Shown piece after piece: positions 38,412 through 47,276 of a DNA stretch of 64,000 nt. The stretch's first letter is position 1. Each line of letters begins with the position of its first letter. The position numbers and the translations under genes are program-made. The notes under the pieces are model-generated. The model made no database searches. It had not been told where the DNA came from and saw only the letters and a list, made by a program, of their open reading frames with translations. Source of the stretch: Nitrococcus mobilis Nb-231 (GTDB taxonomy: Bacteria > Pseudomonadota > Gammaproteobacteria > Nitrococcales > Nitrococcaceae). Location: assembly GCF_000153205.1 (NCBI RefSeq), contig NZ_CH672427.1, positions 2,753,006 to 2,817,005 on the forward strand. Direction: 5' to 3'.

Positions 38412-39482
38412 GTGACGAAACGAGAGCAAATGGGGTCGACTGCAGTGCACAGCACGAGGGCGAGTGATGCGCTCGGAGCCGAGCGAGAGGCTCGAGAGGA
38501 AGCGTTTGCGCGTCTCTACAAGGAACTTGAGAAGGCCCAGCTGCGCGCCGAAGAGGTGGCTGATTACTACCGCGGCGAACTCGAAGCAGTGCGTCGGCGG
38601 GCTGAAGAAGAGACGATTCGCCTTCAGGCGGCGGAGGTCAGCCGACGCAAACGGGCAGAAGATCAAGTTGTTTACCTAAAAGCCGAGTATAAGGCGGCTC
38701 GAGCCGAGGCAGACCATGCGCTGCGGCGCTATCGCGAGTTGCAGCAGAGTTTGCATGAGTTGGAGCAGCAGAGCGCGGAGCAGGCTCGTGTCGAAGTCGA
38801 TCGCCATCGCGAGGCCGCCAACATTGCCTGGAAAACCGCAGAAGAGGAAGCCGAACATCTCGAGTGGGAGCTCAATGATTTGCGCCGGCAGTTCGAGCGT
38901 GAACGTGAAGAGCGTCGCCAGCTCGAGCGCAGCTGGCGGCAACAGGAGGAAAACAATGACCGGGTTGAGCAGGAACATCGCCGACTGATTAGTCGGCTTA
39001 ACCGTGCCCTCAAGCTCTCGGAGGACCGTCGGCGGCGGGCGGAGGCGGCGGGGCAACCCAGCCTACGCTCTGGGCGCTCAGCCAATCCGAGTTCGTTTGC
39101 TAAGCCTGCGAATGCTACCCATGAGGTGGACCCGGCGGCCGGCTGGGGTAATGTGCCGCTTGCGGTCTCTGCGGATATGGCCGACGAGTTTCTCAGCGTC
39201 GCGGAAGATTGCTCATTGGATACTTCTGACCTTGAGTGCAGCCCGCCAGGGTTGGCTGCGGAACCGGACTCGGTTAGCGATACCGAGGCCGAAGTATTGA
39301 TTATGGAGCTCAATGTGACGGAGCAAGTAGAGCGGCGTCACGCGGCGGTCGCGGCTCGGCAGTCGGTTGTGGGACGAGTGTCTTCATCCGATTCGCCAGC
39401 CTTCTGGCTGACATGGAAATGGCTTGCGCTCACCGGGATCGTGGCCGCATTCGCGGTGGCCGCGATAATCCTCCAGTTTTAG
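38412..39482 (+). CDS. Tail-anchored coiled-coil protein, unknown function
   Basis: Up to 356 residues. Residues about 20-205 form a near-continuous charged coiled coil (repeated Glu/Arg/Gln heptads, 'RRRAEEETIRLQAAEVSRRK', 'EREREERRQLERSW'). A low-complexity acidic linker (210-330) follows, and the last 21 residues are one hydrophobic helix ('WLALTGIVAAFAVAAIILQF'). There is no signal peptide, so the protein should be a cytoplasmic coil anchored by its C-terminus. Not a family I recognise. Start uncertain: GTG 38412 or ATG 38430. It lies 21 bases after cpdA and is probably co-transcribed with it. Confidence 0.7.
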   Translation: MTKREQMGSTAVHSTRASDALGAEREAREEAFARLYKELEKAQLRAEEVADYYRGELEAVRRRAEEETIRLQAAEVSRRKRAEDQVVYLKAEYKAARAEADHALRRYRELQQSLHELEQQSAEQARVEVDRHREAANIAWKTAEEEAEHLEWELNDLRRQFEREREERRQLERSWRQQEENNDRVEQEHRRLISRLNRALKLSEDRRRRAEAAGQPSLRSGRSANPSSFAKPANATHEVDPAAGWGNVPLAVSADMADEFLSVAEDCSLDTSDLECSPPGLAAEPDSVSDTEAEVLIMELNVTEQVERRHAAVAARQSVVGRVSSSDSPAFWLTWKWLALTGIVAAFAVAAIILQF

Positions 39483-39686
39483 CGGGGTAAAAAATCATCG
39501 TACGAATGGCTGGCTCAAGGTGCACGGCGGCAATCGAGTTGCCGGGCCGATAGCGCAGATCTCATGCTAATCGGTTCGGTTTATCCCGCGGTTCTTGGAA
39601 GAGAGCACCGATTCTCTTGAGGCTACCAGCGACTGGTGAGTGCGCGCCGGTCGAGCGTCCCATATTGGTCCCATACTGAGTGTATT

Positions 39687-39869
39687 TCAAACCTCGATCA
39701 TCTCGAAGTCTTCTTTGGTGGCGCCACATTCTGGGCAGACAAAATCCTCTGGAATGTCATCCCAGTGGGTTCCAGGCTCGATCCCAGCCTCGGGGAGACC
39801 CTTTTCTTCCTCGTAAATCCAGCCACAAATGACACACATGTAGGCCTTATACTGTATCGCTTGTACCAT
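39687..39869 (-). CDS. Rubredoxin
   Basis: 60-residue iron protein with the Fe(Cys)4 site formed by Cys12, Cys15, Cys45 and Cys48 ('[10 protein letters not shown]', '[11 protein letters not shown]') and the conserved '[18 protein letters not shown]'. Carries single electrons in the cytoplasm, for example to alkane hydroxylase, or in oxidative-stress defence. No partner reductase is nearby. It is divergent from thiE. Confidence 0.95.
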   Translation of the reverse strand: MVQAIQYKAYMCVICGWIYEEEKGLPEAGIEPGTHWDDIPEDFVCPECGATKEDFEMIEV

Positions 39870-40005
39870 CGTTTGCGTCGCTCGCTTGCTCGTTCCTAGT
39901 CGTGGAAGCGACGATACTCTACGCTATGGCCGTTGTAGCGAAAACCCTGTAAGCGCGTCATATGATGCAAACTATACGCGCTGAGCCCATGCCAGCGGGT
40001 GACCG

Positions 40006-40641
40006 ATGAGTGCCGAGCGCCGCCGAGCGTTACATGGACTATACGCCCTCACCGATTCGGGACTGCAGCGACCGCAGGATTTGCCTACGCGGGTCGAGGC
40101 CGTACTGAGCGGCGGTGCTCATTTGTTGCAGTATCGGGATAAATCCGCCCGCCCGCAGCGCCGGCAAGAGGCGCTGCAGCTCGCTGCGCTGTGCCGAGCG
40201 TATGGTGCTGTGTTCATCGTCAACGACGACGTCGAGCTGGCGGTTACCGTTGCGGCAGACGGGGTTCACCTTGGACGCGATGATCTATCCTTGAGCGCTG
40301 CTCGAGCCCGGTTGGGACCTGCGGCGATCATCGGTATCTCTTGTTACAACGAACTCGGCCGGGCTCGAGCAGCAGCGGCCGGCGGAGCCGATTATGTCGC
40401 CTTCGGCAGCGTATTTCCCTCGCCCACCAAACCCCGTGCCGTGCATGCCCCGCTGGAGCTGTTGGCTGCGGCGCGGGAAGTCCTGAGCTTACCGATCGTG
40501 GCCATCGGAGGCATAACGCCAGACAACGCTCGGCGGGTGGTTGCTACGGGCGTTGATGCCGTGGCAGTTGTCAGGGGGGTGTTTGGTGTGCCGGATCCGG
40601 CTTCGGCTGCCCGGCGGGTGGCGTGCTTGTTTGATGATTGA
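40006..40641 (+). CDS. thiE: Thiamine-phosphate synthase
   Basis: 211-residue TIM barrel joining HMP pyrophosphate and the thiazole phosphate. 'GLYALTDSGLQ', 'LLQYRDKSARPQRR', 'FIVNDDVELAVTVAADGVHLG', 'GISCYNELGRA', 'GADYVAFGSVFPSPTKP' and 'VAIGGITPDNAR' are the family motifs. No TPP riboswitch is recognisable in its 136-base leader. hemL follows in the same direction; thiD, often next to thiE in relatives, is absent here. Confidence 0.94.
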   Translation: MSAERRRALHGLYALTDSGLQRPQDLPTRVEAVLSGGAHLLQYRDKSARPQRRQEALQLAALCRAYGAVFIVNDDVELAVTVAADGVHLGRDDLSLSAARARLGPAAIIGISCYNELGRARAAAAGGADYVAFGSVFPSPTKPRAVHAPLELLAAAREVLSLPIVAIGGITPDNARRVVATGVDAVAVVRGVFGVPDPASAARRVACLFDD

Positions 40642-40748
40642 GGCTTACGAGTTAAAGTGGCCGCATTCAAAGCGGTTCGAGCGCCTGCGAGGGCGCTACG
40701 ATTCGCATCGCGGGGCGGACAACGCTTAAATCAGGAAGAGACTTGCCC

Positions 40749-42029
40749 ATGAACCGTTCGCACGAACTTTTCGTCGAAGCGCAAAATCATCTGGTCGGTG
40801 GCGTCAACTCCGCTGTGCGAGCTTTTCGCGCGGTTGGGGGCGAGCCCGTATTCATCCACCGTGGCGAGGGTGCCTGGATCGAGGATGTCGATGGTCGGCG
40901 CTACGTGGACTATGTGTTGTCGTACGGTCCCTTGGCGGTCGGCCACGCTCACCCGGAAGTAGTGGCAGCCGTGTGCGATGCCGTAGCCCGCGGCTTGAGC
41001 TTCGGTGCGCCCTGCGAGCTTGAGACGCACCTTGCCCAACGGATTAAAGCGTTGTTTCCCTCGATCGATCGGCTGCGGATGGTCAGCTCCGGTACCGAAG
41101 CTACGATGAGCGCATTGCGCTTGGCCCGAGGTTTTACCGGGCGGGAGCGCATCGTCAAGTTCCAGGGCTGCTACCATGGCCATGTAGATAGTTTGTTGGT
41201 CCAAGCCGGCTCGGGGGTTCTGACGCTCGGTATCCCGGGATCGCCGGGCGTGCCCTCTGCCGTAGCCCAACAGACCATTACTGTGCCATACAATGATCTG
41301 GCTGCGACGAACGGGGTTTTCGACCAGCACGGTCCAGAGATCGCCGCAGTGATCGTCGAGCCGGTGGCGGGTAATATGAACTGTGTGCCTCCAGCCGAGG
41401 GCTTTCTTTCCGGCTTGCGCAGGCTCTGCGACCAAAGCGGCGCGTTGCTGATCTTCGACGAGGTGATGACCGGTTTTCGGGTTTCGTTAGGTGGCGCTCA
41501 AGCTCACTATTCGGTGACTCCCGATTTGACCTGTCTAGGGAAGGTGATCGGCGGAGGCATGCCGGTTGGTGCGCTTGGTGGGCGGAGCGAGATCATGGAA
41601 TGCCTTGCCCCGCTCGGACCCGTGTATCAGGCGGGCACCCTATCGGGCAATCCGGTGGCTATGGCGGCGGGTCTTGCCACGCTGGATGCATTGACTCGTG
41701 CTCAGGCGTTCGATTCTGCTGTGGCTGCGACTCGGGCTCTCGTCGCGGGCTTGCATGAGCGAGCCCGCTGTGCTGGTGTGCCTTTCGCTACCAGCCAGGT
41801 CGGTACGATGTTTGGACTTTTCTTCACGGAGGCGGATGCAGTCACCGACTTTCAACGGGTTTCGGGGTGTGACGTGGAACGCTTCAGGCGGTTTTTCCAT
41901 AGCTTGCTTGAGCAAGGCGTATACTTGGCACCCTCCGCGTTCGAAGCCGGTTTTCTCTCCACGGCGCACGATGAGCAGACGCTCGAGCATACTTTGGCAG
42001 CCGCGGAGCGAGCGTTTGCCAGCCTGTAA
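40749..42029 (+). CDS. hemL: Glutamate-1-semialdehyde 2,1-aminomutase
   Basis: 426-residue PLP enzyme producing 5-aminolevulinate in the C5 tetrapyrrole pathway. '[17 protein letters not shown]' at the N-terminus, '[21 protein letters not shown]', '[19 protein letters not shown]', '[11 protein letters not shown]', and the PLP lysine in '[14 protein letters not shown]' are all present. Start at the ATG at 40749 after AGGAAGAG. Downstream of thiE by 107 bases, convergent with mpl. Confidence 0.96.
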   Translation: MNRSHELFVEAQNHLVGGVNSAVRAFRAVGGEPVFIHRGEGAWIEDVDGRRYVDYVLSYGPLAVGHAHPEVVAAVCDAVARGLSFGAPCELETHLAQRIKALFPSIDRLRMVSSGTEATMSALRLARGFTGRERIVKFQGCYHGHVDSLLVQAGSGVLTLGIPGSPGVPSAVAQQTITVPYNDLAATNGVFDQHGPEIAAVIVEPVAGNMNCVPPAEGFLSGLRRLCDQSGALLIFDEVMTGFRVSLGGAQAHYSVTPDLTCLGKVIGGGMPVGALGGRSEIMECLAPLGPVYQAGTLSGNPVAMAAGLATLDALTRAQAFDSAVAATRALVAGLHERARCAGVPFATSQVGTMFGLFFTEADAVTDFQRVSGCDVERFRRFFHSLLEQGVYLAPSAFEAGFLSTAHDEQTLEHTLAAAERAFASL

Positions 42030-42128
42030 TTTCGCTCGCTTTGGATTGCACGTAGGCCGATTTTGCTCGAATCGATGCACGGGTCGGGCTTGGAGTAGAG
42101 CTGGCTAGATGCTCGGGTCGAGTCTCTT

Positions 42129-43502
42129 TTAGCGATCGTGCTGCCGTTGGTTGCTCAAAGCGACAAGCAGCCGCTCGTGAATATTCTCGAAAGCGCCATT
42201 GCTCATCACCAGCACGGCATCACCTATTTGCGCTGCCGCTGTGATGTAATCGATCAAACACTCTATATCCTCGGTGATCAGGGCGCGCTCGCCGAGCAGC
42301 GGAGCAAACGCATCTTCCAGATTCCATTCTAGCGTGCGTGGCCGATAGACGAATACTCGATCGGCCTGCTGCAATGAAGCGGCGAGCGTGTTGCGATGCA
42401 CGCCGAGCCGCATGGTATTGGAACGCGGCTCGAGCACTGCCAGGATGCGGCCTTGATGGCGCCCGCGCAGGGCGGCGATTGTAGCGGCGATCGCGGTCGG
42501 ATGATGGGCGAAATCGTCGTATAACTCTACCCCCCCCACAATTCCGCGCCGCTCGAGTCGGCGGCGCACCCCGCGAAAGTGGCGCAGTGCCTCGATGCCC
42601 TGATCGAGCGTAACCCCGGTATGCTGGGCGGCGAGGAGGGCGGCCAGGATGTTACGGGCGTTGTGTTCACCCGGTAGCGGTAGGGTAATTGCTCGGTTTT
42701 GCCCCTTGCCGGTCAGGGTCGCCCTAGCGTTCGGACCATCGATCGCCTCCAGCCGCCAGTCGTTGTTGACTCCGGTGCCGAAGCGGATGACCGGCGTCCA
42801 GCAACCGAGCGCGAGTGTATCCGTGATGGTCTGATCATCGCCGTTGGCGATGATCAGACCGGTGCTGGGCACGGTTCGTATCAAGTAGTGAAATTGCCGC
42901 TGAATAGCCGCCAAGTCGGGGAAAATATCGGCGTGGTCGAATTCGAGGTTATTGATCACCACGGTGCGCGGTCGAAAATGGATGAATTTGGAGCGCTTAT
43001 CAAAGAAGGCCGTATCGTACTCATCGCCCTCGATAACGAAGAGATCACCGCTGCCGAGCCGGGCGGAGTACCCAAAGTTGCCGGGCACGCCGCCGATGAG
43101 AAAACCTGGGGAGAGCCCTGCATACTCTAGTATCCAGGCGAGCAGGCTGCTGGTAGTCGTTTTGCCATGGGTGCCGGTGACCGCTAATACCCAGCGCTCG
43201 CGCATTACTTCCTCGGCGAGCCATTGCGGTCCCGATGTGTAGAGCAACCGTTGATCCAGCACCTGCTCCAGCGCGGGATTGCCCCGACTCAACGCATTAC
43301 CCACCAAGACGCAGTCTGGGACGAGACTCGGTGGCCGGGGGGCATACCCTTCCCGGATAGCGATTCCTTGTTCGGCCAGCAGGGTGCTCATGGGCGGATA
43401 TACGGCCGCATCAACGCCGCTCACAGTATACCCGGCCTCGCGGGCGAGTAGCGCGATACCGCCCATGAAGGTTCCGCCAATCCCGAGTATATCCAGGTGC
43501 AT
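42129..43502 (-). CDS. mpl: Murein tripeptide ligase Mpl
   Basis: 457-residue Mur-ligase family enzyme attaching recycled L-Ala-gamma-D-Glu-meso-DAP to UDP-MurNAc. Begins 'MHLDILGIGGTFMGGIALLA', has the ATP loop 'VLAVTGTHGKTTTSSLLAWIL', 'VIEGDEYDTAFFDKRSKF', 'NNLEFDHADIF' and 'LYDDFAHHPTAIAATI'. 'GTFMGG' in the first loop distinguishes Mpl from MurC. A run of eight C residues (42530-42537) lies inside the gene. Downstream of the small membrane protein on the same strand. Confidence 0.95.
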   Translation of the reverse strand: MHLDILGIGGTFMGGIALLAREAGYTVSGVDAAVYPPMSTLLAEQGIAIREGYAPRPPSLVPDCVLVGNALSRGNPALEQVLDQRLLYTSGPQWLAEEVMRERWVLAVTGTHGKTTTSSLLAWILEYAGLSPGFLIGGVPGNFGYSARLGSGDLFVIEGDEYDTAFFDKRSKFIHFRPRTVVINNLEFDHADIFPDLAAIQRQFHYLIRTVPSTGLIIANGDDQTITDTLALGCWTPVIRFGTGVNNDWRLEAIDGPNARATLTGKGQNRAITLPLPGEHNARNILAALLAAQHTGVTLDQGIEALRHFRGVRRRLERRGIVGGVELYDDFAHHPTAIAATIAALRGRHQGRILAVLEPRSNTMRLGVHRNTLAASLQQADRVFVYRPRTLEWNLEDAFAPLLGERALITEDIECLIDYITAAAQIGDAVLVMSNGAFENIHERLLVALSNQRQHDR

Positions 43503-43549
43503 CAGCCGCTCTCCCTACGGAGTTACCTGGGTGTTAGCACGCACGGTAG

Positions 43550-44068
43550 TTAGCCGTGGATGAGCTGAGATATGAACAGGGAGCCGAAAATATAGCCGAG
43601 TGCAACCAGGAGGCCCCCAGGCAGCGGCAATGATAGGGCATGGCGGAGGATGTGGCCTATGACGAGGAGATTCCAGGTTCCAAGACCCGCCATGGCAAAG
43701 AGGAGATAGGCATCCTGCGCATTACCCGTGCCGGCGGCGCTGAGCACCGGCAAGCTGATCAGCGTGATGATGGCGTCCGTGCCGAAGATCGCACTCGCTG
43801 TCTGGACAAAGCGGATCCGAAGCCCTCGAAAAGCGAGGATGCCGTAGATGAAACCGAGCGTGAACAGCAATCCGACGAGCAGCGTCGGTAGAGCATCGGG
43901 CGTCGGCCCATATACCCACATCGCAGCATAGCCCAGGCCCAGACCTGCGGTTAACGTCAACCCCAGCACTTCCCAAGAGCAGGGTAGCTCCTGGGGTGCA
44001 GTTCGCAGCAGACAGATGTCGAATAGTTGACGTGCTGTGGTTGTAATTGGCGGCATATGTTTGCTCAT
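43550..44068 (-). CDS. Integral membrane protein of unknown function
   Basis: 172 residues, about five hydrophobic helices; an amphipathic start ('TARQLFDICLLRTAPQELP') is followed by segments near 33-52, 58-80, 87-108, 115-136 and 140-168. Resembles small conserved gammaproteobacterial membrane proteins next to mpl-type genes, perhaps Yip1-like, but I cannot assign a family. Start at ATG 44068 or 44056; neither has a strong ribosome site. It lies 47 bases upstream of mpl on the same strand and is divergent from cfa. Confidence 0.65.
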   Translation of the reverse strand: MSKHMPPITTTARQLFDICLLRTAPQELPCSWEVLGLTLTAGLGLGYAAMWVYGPTPDALPTLLVGLLFTLGFIYGILAFRGLRIRFVQTASAIFGTDAIITLISLPVLSAAGTGNAQDAYLLFAMAGLGTWNLLVIGHILRHALSLPLPGGLLVALGYIFGSLFISQLIHG

Positions 44069-44255
44069 GATTGCATGCAAGGAAACATTGATTTGAAAAA
44101 TTCGTTCACAGCATCCAAAACTTAGCGTAGGGCTGCAGGCGCCGGGTTGGCCAGCATGGTACTCGTTCCGGGCATGAGGATCACCCGCCGCTGCGAGATA
44201 TGTTGGGTATCCGTAGCAGAATAATCCGGCAAAGAGCTGCTTGGAGGTGGAGACA

Positions 44256-45491
44256 ATGGTTCTGGACAGTATGCTGGAAGATCGGATCCGAATGGGTTCC
44301 CTCGTTGTTGATCTGCCCGACGGGTCCATACGGCATTACGGTAACAGTAGCCCGCAGGCCCACTGGTGTATCCATGACGCTTCCGCTCTCAACAAGGTGG
44401 CGGCTGACCCCGAGTTCATGCTCGGTCAGACTTACATGGATGGCGCCTGGAGCAGTCCCTCGTTGATCACCTTGCTCGAGGTGTTGATGCGCAACTTCCC
44501 CCGCGAGCCGATAAACTGGTTCCGACGAGCCATGATCAAGCTGGTCAAGCCGATTCAGCAGTGGAATCGGATCGCTGCTAGCCAGCGTAACGCGGCCCAT
44601 CACTACGATTTGGACGTATCGCTGTTCCGCCGGTTTTTGGACGAGGACATGCAGTACTCCTGCGCTTATTGGTCAGGCAGCGGCATGACGCTTGAGCAGG
44701 CGCAGCGGGCAAAAAAGGAGCATATTCGTCGTAAGCTATTATTAGCTCCAGGCCAGCGGGTAATCGATATCGGTTGCGGTTGGGGCGGGTTGGCGATCTT
44801 TCTTGCCGAGACCTGCGATGTTCGGGTTACGGGGTTGACACTTTCTCGGGAGCAATATCGTGTGGCTCGGGAACGAGTCAAGCAGCGGGGATTGGAAGCG
44901 TTGGTGGAGATTCGTCTCGAGGATTATCGGGAGAACACCGAAACTTATGATCGCGTGGTCAGCGTCGGTATGTTCGAGCATGTGGGGGCGTGGAATTACA
45001 ATGCCTATTTCCGGGCGGTGCGTGAGCGGCTTACCGAGGACGGCGTAGCGCTTATCCATACCATCGGATCGATAGGCCCGCCGGGGTTGACCAACCCTTG
45101 GATTCGTCATTATATCTTTCCAGGTGGTTATATCCCTGCCATGTCAGAGGTGATGGCGGCGGTAGAGCGGCAATATTTGGTGAGCACGGATGTGGAAGTG
45201 CTGCGGCTGCACTATGCTTTTACCCTGGCTCAATGGCAGCAGCGTTTCCAGCGTGTGCGTGCTGAGGTGGCGGCTGAAAAGAGCGAGCGTTTCTGTCGCA
45301 TGTGGGAATTCTACCTCGCTCTCAGTGAAGCAGCCTTCCGTTGGCGTGATTTGGTGGTGTTTCAGTTCCAGTTGGCTCGGAATAACCAGGCCGTGCCGTT
45401 AACGCGGTTCTATTTACATAGGACGCCCGATGACGAGGTGGAGCGGAGTCGTGCGCTGCACGAGCGGACTGCGACAGAACGGCGCGCCTGA
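44256..45491 (+). CDS. cfa: Cyclopropane-fatty-acyl-phospholipid synthase
   Basis: 411-residue SAM-dependent enzyme adding methylene across double bonds of membrane phospholipid acyl chains. N-terminal lipid-binding domain (1-110), then the methyltransferase with 'HHYDLDVSLFRRFLDEDMQYSCAYW', SAM motif 'VIDIGCGWGGLAIFLAE', 'GLTLSREQYRVARERV', 'VSVGMFEHVG' and 'IFPGGYIPAMSEV'. Start ATG 44256 after GGAGGTGGAG. Its use of SAM yields SAH, tying it to the methyl cycle at 9-12 kb. pfp lies 73 bases downstream. Confidence 0.94.
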   Translation: MVLDSMLEDRIRMGSLVVDLPDGSIRHYGNSSPQAHWCIHDASALNKVAADPEFMLGQTYMDGAWSSPSLITLLEVLMRNFPREPINWFRRAMIKLVKPIQQWNRIAASQRNAAHHYDLDVSLFRRFLDEDMQYSCAYWSGSGMTLEQAQRAKKEHIRRKLLLAPGQRVIDIGCGWGGLAIFLAETCDVRVTGLTLSREQYRVARERVKQRGLEALVEIRLEDYRENTETYDRVVSVGMFEHVGAWNYNAYFRAVRERLTEDGVALIHTIGSIGPPGLTNPWIRHYIFPGGYIPAMSEVMAAVERQYLVSTDVEVLRLHYAFTLAQWQQRFQRVRAEVAAEKSERFCRMWEFYLALSEAAFRWRDLVVFQFQLARNNQAVPLTRFYLHRTPDDEVERSRALHERTATERRA

Positions 45492-45564
45492 CGTTGCGAT
45501 CGGGCTGCGCGGTGTGTCAGCGTGCCTATGTGTCTTCGGTAAGGGATAAAGAAGGAGCGTCTCC

Positions 45565-46830
45565 ATGACCAAGCGCAACGCCTTTTATGCACAGTCTGGA
45601 GGAGTTACGGCGGTTATCAATGCGACGGCCTGCGGCTTGATCGAGACCGCGCGGCATCGCGCCGGCCAGATCGATACGGTTTTTGCGGGCCACAACGGCA
45701 TTCTCGGTGCGTTACATGAGGAGCTGATCGACACATCCCAAGAGAGCGCGAGAACGATTGCTGCTCTGCGCCATACGCCAGCGGGGGCTTTTGGCTCCGC
45801 ACGCTATAAGCTCAAGGGACTGCAGGAGAATCGCGCCGAGTACGAGCGCTTGTTCAAGGTCTTTGACGCCCATAATATCGGCTATTTTTTTTACAATGGC
45901 GGAGGTGATTCGCAGGACACGACGCATAAGGTTGCACAACTCGGTGAGCAACTCGGTTATCCGATAACCTGCATCGGTATTCCCAAGACCGTGGATAACG
46001 ACCTGCCGGGTACGGATAGCTGTCCGGGGTTCGGCTCGGTAGCCAAATACATCGCCGTCTCCACCCGCGAGGCCGGACTCGATGTCGCCTCCATGGCCAA
46101 GACTTCGACGAAAGTGTTCATCCTCGAGACCATGGGTCGTCACGCGGGCTGGATAGCGGCGGCTGCCGGATTGGCACAAGAGCTCCCTGGCGAGCCGCCG
46201 CACCTCATCCTGCTGCCCGAGATCCCGTTTGACCGAGAGCGGTTTCTCTCCCGCGTCGAACAAACGGTGCAAGAGCTTGGCTATTGTGTGGTGGTGGCTT
46301 CGGAGGGTACTCGGAATGCTGACGGTGCATTCCTCGCTGACCAGGGTAGTGGCAAGGATGCCTTCGGCCACACTCAGCTTGGCGGCGTGGCCCCCGTGAT
46401 CGCGCGCCTGATTAACGATACTTTAGGCTACAAGTACCATTACGCCATCGCTGATTACCTCCAACGCGCGGCACGCCATATCGCCTCCCGTACGGACGTC
46501 GAGCAAGCCTACGCCGTTGGGCAAGCCGCAGTCGAGTTTGCTTTGGCCGGCAAGAACGCCATTATGTTGACCATCACGCGGCTAAGCGACGACCCCTATC
46601 GGTGGCAAGTGGGCGAGGCGCGACTCGCCGAGGTCGCTAACGTAGAGCGCAAGTTGCCTGCCGAGTACATCAGTGAGGACGGCTTGCATATCACTGCGCA
46701 GTGCCGACGCTATCTGAGTCCGCTCATTGCCGGCGAGGACTATCCGCCTTATGAAAACGGATTACCGAGCTACGCTCGATTGCGCCGATGCATGGTGGAC
46801 AAAAAGCTCCCGCGATTCGAGGGAAATTGA
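45565..46830 (+). CDS. pfp: 6-phosphofructokinase, probably pyrophosphate-dependent
   Basis: 421-residue phosphofructokinase A family member. 'AQSGGVTAVINATACGLIE' opens it; the active-site loop is 'GIPKTVDNDLPGTDSCPGFGS', with Lys after Pro as in PPi-dependent enzymes. The nucleotide/PPi loop is 'YNGGGDSQDTTHKV' instead of GGDGS, also the PPi-type pattern. It would reversibly phosphorylate fructose-6-phosphate with PPi, and in autotrophs may act on sedoheptulose-7-phosphate. ATP use cannot be excluded from sequence. hppA and ppa are the next genes on the right. An 8-T run (45885-45892) lies inside the gene. Confidence 0.88.
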   Translation: MTKRNAFYAQSGGVTAVINATACGLIETARHRAGQIDTVFAGHNGILGALHEELIDTSQESARTIAALRHTPAGAFGSARYKLKGLQENRAEYERLFKVFDAHNIGYFFYNGGGDSQDTTHKVAQLGEQLGYPITCIGIPKTVDNDLPGTDSCPGFGSVAKYIAVSTREAGLDVASMAKTSTKVFILETMGRHAGWIAAAAGLAQELPGEPPHLILLPEIPFDRERFLSRVEQTVQELGYCVVVASEGTRNADGAFLADQGSGKDAFGHTQLGGVAPVIARLINDTLGYKYHYAIADYLQRAARHIASRTDVEQAYAVGQAAVEFALAGKNAIMLTITRLSDDPYRWQVGEARLAEVANVERKLPAEYISEDGLHITAQCRRYLSPLIAGEDYPPYENGLPSYARLRRCMVDKKLPRFEGN

Positions 46831-46867
46831 GCAGTGGGGCTCTGTTTGGTCGTTGCCGGTTGGTCCG

Positions 46868-46892
46868 AAAAAAAGGCCGGCATGCGCCGGCC
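46868..46892 (-). terminator. Strong intrinsic terminator for minus-strand transcription
   Basis: On the minus strand a GGCCGGC/GCCGGCC 7-bp stem (46875-46881 with 46886-46892, loop 4) is followed directly by seven T residues (46874-46868). The orientation is wrong for pfp. It would end a transcript coming from hppA, whose stop is about 384 bases upstream, or from a small unannotated gene in between. Confidence 0.8.
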
Positions 46893-47276
46893 GGAATTGT
46901 AGGGGGTGTTCATGTTGTTGTTAGTTGGCAGCGGCTTTTATATACCGCCGCCAGCCTGGGTAATGGGGACCACGAGCTTGGTACACGGGCTCGCGGTAGA
47001 GCGGACGACTTGACGGGTGTTGCAGCAATCCTCCCAATCCCGGGCCTATGGATCTAGGATCCACGCCATACGTTGCAAAATGCGTGCAAAAATCACGAAT
47101 TTGCATGCAAATTAAACGGATAACTTATTTTTGGGCGATTCCATAAAATTTGCTTCTGCATGAATGTCAAATAATTTAACAGTCAGTATCCGGTTCGGTA
47201 TTTTCGTGACCCGCCGAAATCATCCGAACTGTCGGTTGTGTAATGTGGGCGAGTCGAGGCTGGCACAAACAAGACA
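46893..47276. other. Gene-poor region between pfp and hppA
   Basis: Contains a possible 61-codon minus-strand frame (46921-47106; ends 'GPHYPGWRRYIKAAAN') without a ribosome binding site, and a 16-bp perfect palindrome listed separately. The frame stops 29 bases before the terminator, so a small protein or an sRNA on the minus strand is conceivable. Otherwise nothing recognised. Confidence 0.4.
47098..47113. repeat. 16-bp perfect palindrome
   Basis: AATTTGCATGCAAATT is fully self-complementary; two further TGCAAAA motifs lie just to its left (47074-47080 and 47086-47090). It covers the ATG of the possible 61-codon frame and sits about 165 bases beyond hppA. Looks like an operator; the regulator is unknown. 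Confidence 0.45.

Noticed and set aside
39870..40005. TPP riboswitch upstream of thiE
   Set aside because: The conserved CTGAGA and ACCTGATCTGGATAATGCCAGCG-type elements are absent.
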